DNA of 64,000 nucleotides from Pseudomonas sp. DTU_2021_1001937_2_SI_NGA_ILE_001 (lineage in GTDB: Bacteria > Pseudomonadota > Gammaproteobacteria > Pseudomonadales > Pseudomonadaceae), in contig NZ_CP135971.1 of assembly GCF_032463525.1 (NCBI RefSeq), forward strand, positions 806,001-870,000, written 5' to 3'. Positions 44,078 to 53,211 of the stretch are shown piece after piece (the first letter of the stretch is position 1; the number at the start of each line of letters is the position of its first letter). Below the pieces are notes generated by a model. The model was given only the letters and a program-made list of their open reading frames with translations, ran no database searches and was not told the origin of the DNA. The position numbers were made by a program, and so were the translations under genes.

Positions 44078-44872
44078 AGGGAAAGTAACGGGGGACCTGT
44101 CATCGAATTTCCAGCGTGGCTCAACCAGGCCTGGCCGCCCATCCAGCGGGTGGTGCGGAGTAACGCCGATGGCGAGCCTTCCATTCCCCTGAACCGGCTG
44201 GCCGACCCGGCTCGACTCAAGCCGCAGCTCGAACGTTTCGCGCTGCTCTATCCGGGGGTGAACCGCGCTGCCGTGGTGTCGCAGTGGTCGATGAACTACA
44301 TGAGCATCACCTTGCCCGCCACCCTGGCCTGTGTGCTGACCCGTGGCGTGGCGGTGGACTTCTGGAGCGGCCAGCATGCGCTGGTTCACGAGGACGGCCA
44401 GCCCCGCGCCCTGGCCCTGGACAATCCGCCACAGCCCCTGGCTGAAGCCGAGCGTGCCGCCTACTGGTCACGACTGGTCCACGAGCATCTGGCTCCGCTG
44501 TTCACCACCCTGGCTGCTGCCGGAGGCCTGGCACCGAAGATTCTCTGGGGCAATATGGTGGCGATCTGGGACGGCGCTTTCATGCGCATGGACCCTGACC
44601 TGAGCCATGCCGGCTTCGCCGAGGCGCATGCCTGGCTGGAGCCGGTGGCGGTTAATGACGGACGCCTCAAGCTGCGCGGCCTGCAACGCATGGTCGAGTC
44701 ACCGGCGCCCGACCTGTGTGCCCAACTGCCGTTGCGCCGCCACTGCTGCCTGCATTACCAGCTGCACGCGCCGGTGGAAGGCGAACCCCCGGTGCTCTGC
44801 GAGTCGTGCCCCAAACTGCACCGCCTGCCGGTGGCGGAGCAGATCAGCTACCTGCATCACATCTACGATTGA
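44063..44872 (+). CDS. fhuF: FhuF-like siderophore-iron reductase
   Basis: A protein of roughly 260 residues ending in the FhuF 2Fe-2S motif: CCLHYQLHAPVEGE, then CESCPKLHRL (Cys-Cys-x10-Cys-x2-Cys). FhuF reduces ferric iron in imported siderophores. The open frame begins right after an in-frame TAA at 44060-44062. It has no ATG near its start, only TTG 44063 inside the possible Fur box and GTG 44150. The best ribosome-binding site (GGGGGA, 44090-44095) points to a non-standard ATC at 44102. The boundary given is the open-frame limit. Confidence 0.8.
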   Translation: MFAFIRESNGGPVIEFPAWLNQAWPPIQRVVRSNADGEPSIPLNRLADPARLKPQLERFALLYPGVNRAAVVSQWSMNYMSITLPATLACVLTRGVAVDFWSGQHALVHEDGQPRALALDNPPQPLAEAERAAYWSRLVHEHLAPLFTTLAAAGGLAPKILWGNMVAIWDGAFMRMDPDLSHAGFAEAHAWLEPVAVNDGRLKLRGLQRMVESPAPDLCAQLPLRRHCCLHYQLHAPVEGEPPVLCESCPKLHRLPVAEQISYLHHIYD

Positions 44873-44927
44873 CCCGCCGGGTTGGTCAGCACTGGTCGAT
44901 TAAGCGCTTTGCGGCGTAATGGGCTCG

Positions 44928-45020
44928 GTGGGAGCGGCTTTAGCCGCGAAAGCGCCGGGAATTTCACAGCATCTGTCGTGAACATGCGGTCGTTTCGCGG
45001 CTGAAGTCGCTCCTACCCGG
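44928..45020. repeat. REP/BIME-type paired palindrome, copy 3
   Basis: GTGGGAGCGGCTTTAGCCGCGAAAGCGCC and the inverted partner GTTTCGCGGCTGAAGTCGCTCCTAC flank GCATCTGTCGTGAACATGCGG, the same design as copies 1 and 2. It lies between the converging fhuF and alkB genes. Confidence 0.8.
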
Positions 45021-45082
45021 CCTGACTGACCCGTATCGCGGCTAAGGCCGCTCGGCCCCGAATCATGCCCGAAGAGGGGTAT

Positions 45083-45730
45083 TCAGCCGGCCTTGCGAAA
45101 GGTCAGGTTGATGCGCTGGGCGCCGAAGCGGGGGTGTTCGCCCTCGGCCAGCGGCAGGATGCCGTGGAACCGCAGTCGGTCGGCGCCGCCCCATACCAGC
45201 ACGTCGCCGTGGAACAGCGGCACGCGCTGGGTCTTGTCAGTGCGCTGCAGCCCACCGAACTGGAACACCGCCGGCAGGCCGAGGGAGACCGAGACCACCG
45301 GCCATGAATGGTCGCGTTCGTCTTTGTCCTGATGCAGCGACATTTTCGCGCCCGGTACGTAGCGGTTGATCAGGCAGGCGTCCGGTTCGAATCCCTGGAA
45401 ACCGGCCTGTTGCGCAGCCTCGCCCGCCAAGGCCCGCCAGGCGTCGGGCATCGGCGGCCAGGGCTGGCCGGTCAACGGGTCGGTGGCGCTGTAGCGGTAG
45501 CCACGCCTGTCAGTGATCCAGCCAAGCTCGCCGCAGCAGGTCATGGCGGCCGACATCCGGTAGCCACCTGGCGTGTACATATGGCGAAAGGGCGAGCGCG
45601 CCTCGATCTGTTCCAGTAGTGCCAGCCAGCTTTCTGCTTGCGGCAAGGCATGGCCACGCAGCAGCACAGCCGAAGGCCCTAGGGTTTCGCGGCCTTGGGG
45701 CGTGTCGTCGGCAAACAGGTCGAAGGTCAT
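45083..45730 (-). CDS. alkB: AlkB, Fe(II)/2-oxoglutarate-dependent DNA dealkylase
   Basis: A 215-residue demethylase repairing 1-methyladenine and 3-methylcytosine. The iron ligands are in LHQDKDE (His about 133, Asp about 135) and RFHGILPL; the 2-oxoglutarate-binding arginines are in RINLTFR. The substrate loop SPFRHMYTPGGYRMSAAMT is typical of bacterial AlkB. ATG 45730 (MTFDLFADD) is clear. There is no linked ada gene. Confidence 0.92.
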   Translation of the reverse strand: MTFDLFADDTPQGRETLGPSAVLLRGHALPQAESWLALLEQIEARSPFRHMYTPGGYRMSAAMTCCGELGWITDRRGYRYSATDPLTGQPWPPMPDAWRALAGEAAQQAGFQGFEPDACLINRYVPGAKMSLHQDKDERDHSWPVVSVSLGLPAVFQFGGLQRTDKTQRVPLFHGDVLVWGGADRLRFHGILPLAEGEHPRFGAQRINLTFRKAG

Positions 45731-45831
45731 GGGGGGCGGCTCTCTAAAGGCGCCGGGCGGTGGTTCCGCCCATCCGCGGCAGGTCGCGCTTGGCCGGTAA
45801 CCCGCCAGACTGATCTGGCGGGCGTGGCGTC

Positions 45832-46011
45832 TTACAAGGCCTTGCTGACCTTGACGTCGCTGATCACGTCGTCGCCCTGGCCATGCATCTTTTCCAGTGC
45901 GGCACGGGCCTCTTCGACGCTGGCCGATTGCAGGTAGGCGAATTCGAAGCGGCGCTCACCGTTGAGTTTGTAGCTGACGGCGAACTTGGTGGTCGGGGTA
46001 GGGCTGGTCAC
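45832..46011 (-). CDS. Small conserved hypothetical protein (59 aa)
   Basis: A 59-residue acidic soluble protein containing KFAVSYKLNGERRFEFAYLQ and then a helix SVEEARAALEKMHG. GTG 46011 lies five bases after AGGAG; a GTG six bases upstream is also possible. No family is recognised. It precedes alkB on the same strand by about 100 bp and follows the DUF1883 gene, so the three could share transcripts. Confidence 0.6.
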   Translation of the reverse strand: MTSPTPTTKFAVSYKLNGERRFEFAYLQSASVEEARAALEKMHGQGDDVISDVKVSKAL

Positions 46012-46035
46012 GGTCACTCCTGGATTTTTACGGCT

Positions 46036-46341
46036 TCAGCCGAGCCGCGAAGGCGAGCGGCGCACGATCTTGATCGAGTGGGTGAAGGTCGGCTTGTGGC
46101 TGGGGTTCTTGTCCGGCTTGCGGCCGGTGGTGTCGATGGTGATGTTCCAGAATCCGGAGCTGGGTACGGTGATCTTGGCCGGGAACCGGTCGAAGGCGCC
46201 GCCATGGTACGTATGCCGGCCGCCGTTCTTGAAGCTGCGGAAATTCGCGTCGTTCATCAGGCGGATATTGCAGGTACGCGAGCATTCGATGACGACCAGG
46301 TCGTCTTCGTTGAGGTGCTCACGCTGGTGTACGAACTTCAT
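46036..46341 (-). CDS. DUF1883-like protein
   Basis: A 101-residue beta-rich protein starting KFVHQREHLNEDDLVVIECS, with NIRLMNDANFRSFKNGGRH and a C-terminal GFWNITIDTTG segment. The pattern is that of DUF1883, a small domain found alone or fused to TIR domains; the function is unknown and no TIR part is present here. ATG 46341 follows GGAG at eight bases. Confidence 0.75.
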   Translation of the reverse strand: MKFVHQREHLNEDDLVVIECSRTCNIRLMNDANFRSFKNGGRHTYHGGAFDRFPAKITVPSSGFWNITIDTTGRKPDKNPSHKPTFTHSIKIVRRSPSRLG

Positions 46342-46510
46342 GGGTGTCTCCGGAAACAGGCTGTCGCGCAAAAGCGAAACGATAACACGAGGCAATCGGG
46401 GTTTTGTGCAATGGCGCACAGTTATTTGCCCGTGATGGCAAAAAGTTAAGCGGCTGGGGATCTTATTCACCTGCCGCTGGTCCTACCGGCTTTCATATTG
46501 GAGCAACGAC

Positions 46511-46861
46511 ATGAAACTGGCCGTGGTAATCCTGGCCCTGGCGACCTTGGCCGGGTGCGCGACTGTCGAGGACATCGAGCATTCGCCGGCGACGCTGAGC
46601 GTCATTTCCGGCAAGAAGCCCAACGAATACGCCGATTGCGTCATCGGCAAGCTGGGTAGCGACCGTGAGCCGCCAATGATGACGGCGCGCAATGACGGCG
46701 TGCGGCTGATCGTGGCGCAGAAACTGACCGACAGCCCTGCGGCGGTGATCGACATCGACGAGCGCTCCAGTGGCAGCTCGATCAAGGTGCATGAGCGTAT
46801 GAACAACCTGCCGATCCGTGGTGACGTGAAGCGCGCTGCCGAGGCGTGCATTTCCGGCTGA
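46511..46861 (+). CDS. Small periplasmic lipoprotein
   Basis: A 116-residue lipoprotein with the signal MKLAVVILALATLAGC (lipobox LAGC). The mature part has two Cys (YADCVIGKLG and AEACISG) likely to form a disulfide, and a short VRLIVAQKLTDSPAAVID strand region. No family is recognised with confidence. It stands alone with its own AT-rich upstream region. Confidence 0.7.
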   Translation: MKLAVVILALATLAGCATVEDIEHSPATLSVISGKKPNEYADCVIGKLGSDREPPMMTARNDGVRLIVAQKLTDSPAAVIDIDERSSGSSIKVHERMNNLPIRGDVKRAAEACISG

Positions 46862-46929
46862 TCGCAATCCGGGCTGTCAGGGCCTGTAGGCGCTTTCGCG
46901 GCTAAAGCCAATACCGGTCAGTTAGGCCG

Positions 46930-47020
46930 GGTAGGAGCGGCTTCAGCCGCGAAGCGACCGCATGTTCGCAACAGATGCAGTGAGTTTCCTGACGCTTTCG
47001 CGGCTAAAGCCGCTCCCACC
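46930..47020. repeat. REP/BIME-type paired palindrome, copy 4 (inverted orientation)
   Basis: GTAGGAGCGGCTTCAGCCGCGAAGCGACC and GACGCTTTCGCGGCTAAAGCCGCTCCCACC flank GCATGTTCGCAACAGATGCAG, the reverse orientation of the other copies. Degenerate arms also occur at 46887-46912 and 47050-47110. Little else is visible in 46862-47166. Confidence 0.8.
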
Positions 47021-47166
47021 GGGCCACATGCCGCTTAACCGAGCAGTATTGCGACTAAAGCCAATACTGGTCAGCTCGCTCCAACAAAAGCCGGGAAGCG
47101 CCTGATCGGTATTCGGCCAAGGCCGTTCCCACCGAGCCTGAATGGCCCGTATGGGGTTGTGATCGC

Positions 47167-47448
47167 TTATTTGCACACCACCAGGACGCTGCGGTGCTTG
47201 TAGTTGCCGACATCCAGGCCCAGGGTCTTGTCTTCGGCTTCCGGTTGCGGCGTGCCATCGGTACCGATGATCTCGTAGCCGGTACCGGCACAGGAGTCGT
47301 CCGCCTTCTCATAGCATTTCGCCCAGGAATTGGCTTCGCCCGAACAGTCGATGCTCAAGCCCTGTTGGCCGTTCTTCATATAGGTCGGGGAGGCGGTGGC
47401 GCACGCGGTGAGGCCCAGTACGGCAATCAGGGGCAGCAGTCTGATCAT
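47167..47448 (-). CDS. Small putative lipoprotein
   Basis: A 93-residue lipoprotein with signal MIRLLPLIAVLGLTAC. The mature part has four Cys (LSIDCSGEANSWAKCYE, DDSCAGTGYEI, VLVVC), a pattern common in small pseudomonad envelope lipoproteins of unknown function. A terminator-like hairpin is not evident. The 47449-47691 gap to ugd holds the ugd promoter and nothing else I can name. Confidence 0.7.
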   Translation of the reverse strand: MIRLLPLIAVLGLTACATASPTYMKNGQQGLSIDCSGEANSWAKCYEKADDSCAGTGYEIIGTDGTPQPEAEDKTLGLDVGNYKHRSVLVVCK

Positions 47449-47691
47449 GGTGTTCGCTTCGGAAAATAGGCTCTAGGGTAGGCGTTTCAGGCATACCGCT
47501 GCGTAATCTGCCGGCCCTGGCGGGCTGGCGGCGCAGTGGGCGTCCTGATCGAGGTGTTGGACAGGGCGCGCATGCCATCGTTCCGCCATAAGTTACCGCA
47601 TCGAGATGGTCATGCGGCTGTCTTTCGATGGTCACGATGCTGCAATCCGCTACAGGTGCAATTGTTGCAAATCCTGTCAGGAGACACGGTC

Positions 47692-49053
47692 ATGCGACTT
47701 TGCATCATTGGCGCCGGTTATGTCGGGTTGGTCACCGCCGCCTGCTTCGCGGAAATGGGCAACCAGGTGGTGTGTGTCGAGCGCGACCCCGACCGCCTGG
47801 CGGCGCTGCGTCGCGGTGAGTGCCCGATTCATGAGCCGGGGCTGGACACGATGCTCGCGCAGCAGCGGCTCAGTGGCCAGCTGGTGTTCACCGGGCAGTT
47901 GCTCGAAGGATTGCGTCAGGTCGACATCGTGTTCATCGCCGTCGGTACGCCGGCCCAGGAGGACGGTTCGGCGGACCTCAGCCACGTGCTGGAAGTCGCC
48001 GATCAGCTGGGGCGCCACCTGAGCCGCGCCTGCCTGGTAGTGAACAAGTCCACCGTGCCGGTCGGGACCTGCGAGGCAGTGGCCCAGCGCATCAATCGCC
48101 AGCTGGCCAGCCGCAGCCTCGACTGGCGCATCAGCGTGGCGAGCAATCCGGAGTTTCTCAAGGAAGGCGCGGCCATCGAGGATTTCATGCGCCCGGACCG
48201 GGTCATCATCGGCTGCGACGAGCCGCACAGTGCCGAGCTGTTACAGCGTCTTTACAGCCCGTTCCTGCGCAATCGTGACCGGGTGCTGGTCATGGGCCTG
48301 CGTGCGGCGGAGTTCACCAAGTATGCGGCCAACGCCTTTCTGGCGACGAAGATTTCCTTCATCAATGAAATGGCGGCGCTGTGCTCGCTTCTGGACGTGG
48401 ACATCGAGCAGGTGCGTCATGGCATCGGCAGTGACCGGCGTATCGGCACCCACTTCATCTATGCCGGGTGCGGTTATGGGGGGTCGTGCTTTCCCAAGGA
48501 CGTGCGTGCGCTGATCAGTACGGCCCGGCAGCAAGGCTTCGACCCGCAGATCCTGCGTGCGGTACAGGCTCGCAACACGTTGCAGAAGACCCTGCTGTTC
48601 GAGGCGCTGCACCAGCATTTCGGCGGCTACCTGCAGGGACGGGTGGTCGCGGTCTGGGGGCTGGCGTTCAAGCCGGGTACCGACGATATCCGCGAAGCCC
48701 CGAGCCTGGTGCTGATCGACGCCCTGCTGGCCGCCGGGGCGCGGGTACAGGCCACTGATCCGGCGGCCATGGCCGCAGTGGCGCGGCGTTATCCGGACGC
48801 GATCGGCAATGCTCAGCTAGTCTTGTGCGAGACCTTGTACGGCTGTGCGCAAGGCGCCGACGCCGTGGTGCTGGTGACCGAATGGAAGCAGTTTCGCCAG
48901 CCCGACTTCTTGCGGATTCGCGGCGCCATGCGCATGCCGATGCTCTTCGATGGTCGCAATATCTATGACCGGGCGGAACTATCCGGCCATGGATTCCTCT
49001 ATCACGGGATAGGACGGCCAGTGGCGGGGCATTGTAAGGTGACCGCCGCCTGA
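47692..49053 (+). CDS. ugd: UDP-glucose 6-dehydrogenase
   Basis: A 453-residue two-step NAD-dependent dehydrogenase producing UDP-glucuronate. The N-terminal Rossmann motif is MRLCIIGAGYVGLVTAACFA, the catalytic Cys is near 266 in GCGYGGSCFPKD, and the C-terminal NAD domain has VAVWGLAFKPGTDDIREAPS. ATG 47692 follows AGGAGA at nine bases. It lies 45 bp before galU, whose product UDP-glucose is its substrate. The pair supports exopolysaccharide or LPS sugar supply. Confidence 0.94.
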   Translation: MRLCIIGAGYVGLVTAACFAEMGNQVVCVERDPDRLAALRRGECPIHEPGLDTMLAQQRLSGQLVFTGQLLEGLRQVDIVFIAVGTPAQEDGSADLSHVLEVADQLGRHLSRACLVVNKSTVPVGTCEAVAQRINRQLASRSLDWRISVASNPEFLKEGAAIEDFMRPDRVIIGCDEPHSAELLQRLYSPFLRNRDRVLVMGLRAAEFTKYAANAFLATKISFINEMAALCSLLDVDIEQVRHGIGSDRRIGTHFIYAGCGYGGSCFPKDVRALISTARQQGFDPQILRAVQARNTLQKTLLFEALHQHFGGYLQGRVVAVWGLAFKPGTDDIREAPSLVLIDALLAAGARVQATDPAAMAAVARRYPDAIGNAQLVLCETLYGCAQGADAVVLVTEWKQFRQPDFLRIRGAMRMPMLFDGRNIYDRAELSGHGFLYHGIGRPVAGHCKVTAA

Positions 49054-49098
49054 TTAGACTGCGCCGACAATGCCCACAGCCCTTGACTAAGGACTTAT

Positions 49099-49938
49099 AT
49101 GATCAAGAAATGCTTGTTCCCTGCAGCCGGTTACGGCACTCGCTTTTTGCCAGCGACCAAAGCCATGCCCAAAGAGATGCTGCCAGTGGTCAACAAGCCA
49201 CTGATTCAATACGGCGTTGAAGAGGCACTTCAAGCAGGTCTGCGGGAAATCTCCATCGTGACTGGCCGCGGCAAGCGCGCGCTGGAAGACCATTTCGACA
49301 TCAGCTACGAACTCGAGCACCAGATCAAAGGCACCGACAAGGAAAAATACCTGGTCGGCATCCGTCGCCTGATCGACGAGTGCAGCTTCTCGTACACCCG
49401 TCAGACCGAAATGAAAGGCCTGGGCCATGCGATCCTCAGTGGTCGCCCGCTGATCGGCAACGAGCCGTTCGCCGTGGTGCTGGCGGACGACCTGTGCGTC
49501 AACCTCGACGGTGACGGCGTGCTGCAGCAGATGGTCAAGCTGTACAACCACTATCGTTGCTCGATCGTTGCCATCCAGGAAGTCGATCCAGCGGAAACCA
49601 ACAAGTACGGCGTGATCGCCGGTGAAGAAATCAAACCGGGCCTGTACCGCGTCAACGACATGGTCGAGAAGCCGAAGCCGGAAGATGCACCGTCCAACCT
49701 GGCGATCATCGGTCGTTACATCCTGACCCCGGACATCTTCGAGCTGATCGAGCAGACCGAGCCGGGCAAGGGCGGTGAGATCCAGATCACCGACGCCCTG
49801 ATGAAGCAGGCTGCCCAGGGCAACGTGCTGGCTTACAAGTTCAAAGGTCAGCGTTTTGACTGTGGTGGCGCCGAAGGCTACATCGAGGCCACCAACTTCT
49901 GCTTCGAGAATTTCTACAAGACCGGCAAGGCGTTCTGA
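49099..49938 (+). CDS. galU: UTP-glucose-1-phosphate uridylyltransferase
   Basis: A 279-residue nucleotidyltransferase with the family start KCLFPAAGYGTRFLPATKAM, PKEMLPVVNKPLIQYG and the VLADDLCV metal-site motif. It makes UDP-glucose from glucose-1-phosphate and UTP. The length matches bacterial GalU. It is directly downstream of ugd and ends in a strong terminator. Confidence 0.95.
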   Translation: MIKKCLFPAAGYGTRFLPATKAMPKEMLPVVNKPLIQYGVEEALQAGLREISIVTGRGKRALEDHFDISYELEHQIKGTDKEKYLVGIRRLIDECSFSYTRQTEMKGLGHAILSGRPLIGNEPFAVVLADDLCVNLDGDGVLQQMVKLYNHYRCSIVAIQEVDPAETNKYGVIAGEEIKPGLYRVNDMVEKPKPEDAPSNLAIIGRYILTPDIFELIEQTEPGKGGEIQITDALMKQAAQGNVLAYKFKGQRFDCGGAEGYIEATNFCFENFYKTGKAF

Positions 49939-49957
49939 TTCCGCCTGCGTCGCCCCT

Positions 49958-49996
49958 AAAGCCATCCCGCACAGGCCGTGCGGGATGGCTTTTTAG
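49958..49996 (+). terminator. Rho-independent terminator after galU
   Basis: AAAGCCATCCCGCAC and GTGCGGGATGGCTTT form a long stem with a short loop, followed by a T run. Confidence 0.9.
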
Positions 49997-50059
49997 TTTC
50001 TGTGTAATGCGCCGGGCGGTTATGCTCTGGAACATTTCTGCCAACTGAAGGAGAAGACA

Positions 50060-51418
50060 GTGGCTTACGACTTCGATCTGTTCGTCATCGGTGCCGGCTC
50101 CGGCGGTGTGCGCGCTGCGCGTTTCGCCGCCGGATTCGGGGCCAGGGTCGCGGTGGCGGAAAGCCGTTACCTGGGCGGCACCTGCGTCAACGTCGGCTGC
50201 GTGCCCAAGAAGCTGCTGGTCTATGGCGCGCACTTCGCCGACGATTTCGCCAACGCCAAGGGGTTTGGCTGGAGCCTTGACGAGCCGACTTTCGACTGGT
50301 CAACCCTGATCGCCAACAAGGACAAGGAAATCCAGCGCCTGAACGGTATCTACCGCAAGTTGCTGGCCGACAGCGGCGTGACCCTGGTCGAAGGGCATGC
50401 CCGGCTCACCGGCCCGCATGGGGTGGAAGTCGACGGCAAGACCTATAGCGCCGAGCGCATTCTGATCGCCACCGGCGGCTGGCCGCAGGTGCCCGACGTT
50501 CCAGGTCGTGAGCACGCCATTACCTCCAACGAAGCCTTCCACCTGGACAACCTGCCCAAGCGGATCATCGTGGTTGGCGGTGGCTACATCGCCGTGGAGT
50601 TCGCCTCGATCTTCAATGGCCTGGGCGCGCAAACCACCCTGGCCTATCGTGGTGAACTGTTCCTGCGTGGTTTCGACGGCGGCGTGCGCACGCATCTGCA
50701 CGAAGAACTGGTCAAGCATGGCCTGGACGTGCGTTTCAACTGCGACATCAGTCGTATCGACAAGCAGGCCGATGGTAGCCTCAAGGTGAGCCTGAAGGAC
50801 GGTGGCATTCTGGATACCGATTGCGTGTTCTACGCGACGGGGCGCCGACCGATGCTCGATAACCTCGGCATGGAAAATGTCGACGTGCAGCTCGACGAGC
50901 AGGGTTACATCAAGGTGGACGAGCACTATCAGACCAGTGAGCCGTCGATTCTGGCGCTGGGCGACATCATCGGTGGTGTGCAGCTGACACCGGTGGCGCT
51001 GGCCGAAGGCATGGCCATCGCGCGCCGTCTGTACAAACCCGAGCAATATCGCCCGGTGGACTACAATCACATCCCGACGGCGGTTTTCAGCCTGCCGAAT
51101 ATCGGCACCGTGGGGCTTACCGAAGAGCAGGCGCTCGAACAGGGCTATTCGGTGCAGGCGTTCGAAAGTCGTTTCCGGCCCATGAAGCTGACCCTCACCG
51201 ATGACCAGGAACGCACTTTCATGAAGCTGGTCGTCGATGCCAAGAGCGACCGTGTGCTGGGTTGCCATATGGTCGGCCCGGACGCCGGAGAGATCGTGCA
51301 GAGCCTCGCCGTGGCGCTCAAGGCCGGTGCGACCAAGCGCGTCTTCGACGACACGCTCGGGGTGCATCCGACCGCTGCCGAAGAGTTCGTCACGATGCGC
51401 AGCCCGGTATCGCGCTGA
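50060..51418 (+). CDS. gor: Glutathione reductase
   Basis: A 452-residue FAD/NADPH disulfide reductase. The FAD motif [16 protein letters not shown] is at residues 8-23, redox cysteines are near 42 and 47 ([13 protein letters not shown]), the NADPH motif is [13 protein letters not shown], and the C-terminal active His is in VHPTAAEEF. It starts at GTG 50060 after GGAGA at five bases. It keeps the glutathione pool reduced, consistent with the peroxide-defence genes ahpC and ahpF about 4 kb downstream. Confidence 0.94.
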   Translation: MAYDFDLFVIGAGSGGVRAARFAAGFGARVAVAESRYLGGTCVNVGCVPKKLLVYGAHFADDFANAKGFGWSLDEPTFDWSTLIANKDKEIQRLNGIYRKLLADSGVTLVEGHARLTGPHGVEVDGKTYSAERILIATGGWPQVPDVPGREHAITSNEAFHLDNLPKRIIVVGGGYIAVEFASIFNGLGAQTTLAYRGELFLRGFDGGVRTHLHEELVKHGLDVRFNCDISRIDKQADGSLKVSLKDGGILDTDCVFYATGRRPMLDNLGMENVDVQLDEQGYIKVDEHYQTSEPSILALGDIIGGVQLTPVALAEGMAIARRLYKPEQYRPVDYNHIPTAVFSLPNIGTVGLTEEQALEQGYSVQAFESRFRPMKLTLTDDQERTFMKLVVDAKSDRVLGCHMVGPDAGEIVQSLAVALKAGATKRVFDDTLGVHPTAAEEFVTMRSPVSR

Positions 51419-51489
51419 GCAGTACCTGCCATGCCCGGGATTCAGGATGATGACCGGGCTGACCCCTTCTTCAAGGATGGATTCCACAG

Positions 51490-53211
51490 TTGAGAACCCC
51501 TACGCCGACGGCGGCCATACCCGTGAACCCAGCACATCCGGATGATGACGAGCGACGACAGCTCGATACTCTGCGCGAAAGCGAGCGGCAGTTCAGGAGT
51601 CTGGCCGACAACATGAGCCAATTGGCCTGGACGGCGGATCCCGCCGGGCATATCCATTGGTACAACGAGCGCTGGTACGCCTATACCGGGGCTTCGCTGG
51701 AGGCGATGCAGGCGCTGGGCTGGCGCGCGCTTCATCATCCGGACCACCACCAGCGGGTCACGGCGCGGCTCAGGCATTGCTTCGCCACCGGCTCGGTGTG
51801 GGAAGACACCTTCCCGCTGCGCAGCAAGGACGGCGTGTTTCACTGGTTTCTGTCGCGAGCCTTGCCGATCCGCGATTGCCAGGGGCACATCACCCATTGG
51901 CTGGGTACCCACACCGATATCACCGCCCAGGTCAACGCGGAGGAGGCCCTGCGCGAACTCAACGAGAGCCTGGAGCTGCGTGTCGCCGAGCGCACCCGTG
52001 AGCTGGCCGAAGCCAATCAGCGCCTGCAGGTGGAGATCGCCGAGCGAGCGCAGGCCGAAGAAGCGCTGCGCCACGCGCAGAAGATGGACGCCATCGGGCA
52101 ACTGACCGGGGGCATCGCTCATGACTTCAATAACATGCTCACCGGTGTGCTCGGTGCCCTGGATCTGATCCGTCGGCGCCTGGCAGCGGGTCGTGTGCAG
52201 GAAGTGGGCAAGTACATCGAGGCGGCAGTCACCTCGGCCAACCGTGCGGCAGCGCTGACCCAACGTCTGCTGGCCTTCGCCCGGCGCCAGTCGTTGACTA
52301 CCCGGCCCGTGCAGTTGAACGAGCTGGTCGCGTCGATGGAAGAGCTGCTGCGGCGTACCATCGGCGAGAGCATCGAGTTGTGCATCGACCTGCAGGATCA
52401 GCAGCGAGTCATTCGTACCGACGAGCACCAACTGGAAAACGCCTTGCTCAACCTGGTGATCAACGCCCGTGACGCGATGCCGGACGGCGGCCGCCTGTGG
52501 GTGCGCAGCCAGGTGGTGCAGGTTGACGCGCGTCAGGGCGACCTGGCGCCTGGCGAGTATGTACAGCTGAGCGTCGAAGACTCCGGTTGCGGCATTCCGG
52601 CGGATGTGCTCGAACGGGTCTTCGACCCGTTCTTCACCACCAAGGCCATCGGTCAGGGCACCGGGCTGGGCTTGTCGATGGTCTATGGCTTCATGAAGCA
52701 GACCGGCGGGCACGTGCGAATTGACAGTGCCGAGGGGCGGGGCGCGTGTATTTCGCTGTTTCTGCCTTGTGAGTGGCGAACGACCGGCGGTCAGGCGGTT
52801 GCCGGCGACCAGCCTCAGGCGCCACGCGCCAGCGAGGGTGAGTGCGTGCTGGTGGTCGAGGATGAAGAAGCGGTGCGCATGATGGTGGTCGATGCCTTGC
52901 GCGAACTGGGCTATACCGCGCTGCAGGCAGGTGACGGGGCGGGCGCCATCACTCATTTGCAGCGAGCGGAGCGTATCGACCTGCTGATCAGTGATGTCGG
53001 CCTGCCAGGGCTCAACGGTCGGCAACTGGCCGAGATCGCCCGGCAGTTCCGCCCCGAGCTGCGGGTGCTGTTCATGACCGGTTATGCGCGTAATGCGCAG
53101 GCCCGCGAAGAGCTGCAAGCTTTGGGTATGGACATGTTGGCCAAACCCTTCAATGTCGATGAGCTGGCGGCGCGGGTCAGGCAGATGCTGGAGGCTGAGT
53201 CGCTGCGCTAG
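51490..53211 (+). CDS. PAS-domain hybrid sensor histidine kinase (paralogue)
   Basis: A soluble protein of about 573 residues: one PAS/PAC (residues 25-155), a coiled-coil linker, HisKA with His near 211 (GGIAHDFNNML), HATPase (NARDAMP, GTGLGLS) and a receiver with Asp near 502 (LLISDVGLPG). It is collinear with the larger kinase at 11851 but has one PAS rather than three. TTG 51490 follows AAGGATGG; GTG 51523 is an alternative start. Its 3' end overlaps the converging KfrA-like gene by 35 bp. Signal unknown. Confidence 0.85.
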   Translation: MRTPTPTAAIPVNPAHPDDDERRQLDTLRESERQFRSLADNMSQLAWTADPAGHIHWYNERWYAYTGASLEAMQALGWRALHHPDHHQRVTARLRHCFATGSVWEDTFPLRSKDGVFHWFLSRALPIRDCQGHITHWLGTHTDITAQVNAEEALRELNESLELRVAERTRELAEANQRLQVEIAERAQAEEALRHAQKMDAIGQLTGGIAHDFNNMLTGVLGALDLIRRRLAAGRVQEVGKYIEAAVTSANRAAALTQRLLAFARRQSLTTRPVQLNELVASMEELLRRTIGESIELCIDLQDQQRVIRTDEHQLENALLNLVINARDAMPDGGRLWVRSQVVQVDARQGDLAPGEYVQLSVEDSGCGIPADVLERVFDPFFTTKAIGQGTGLGLSMVYGFMKQTGGHVRIDSAEGRGACISLFLPCEWRTTGGQAVAGDQPQAPRASEGECVLVVEDEEAVRMMVVDALRELGYTALQAGDGAGAITHLQRAERIDLLISDVGLPGLNGRQLAEIARQFRPELRVLFMTGYARNAQAREELQALGMDMLAKPFNVDELAARVRQMLEAESLR

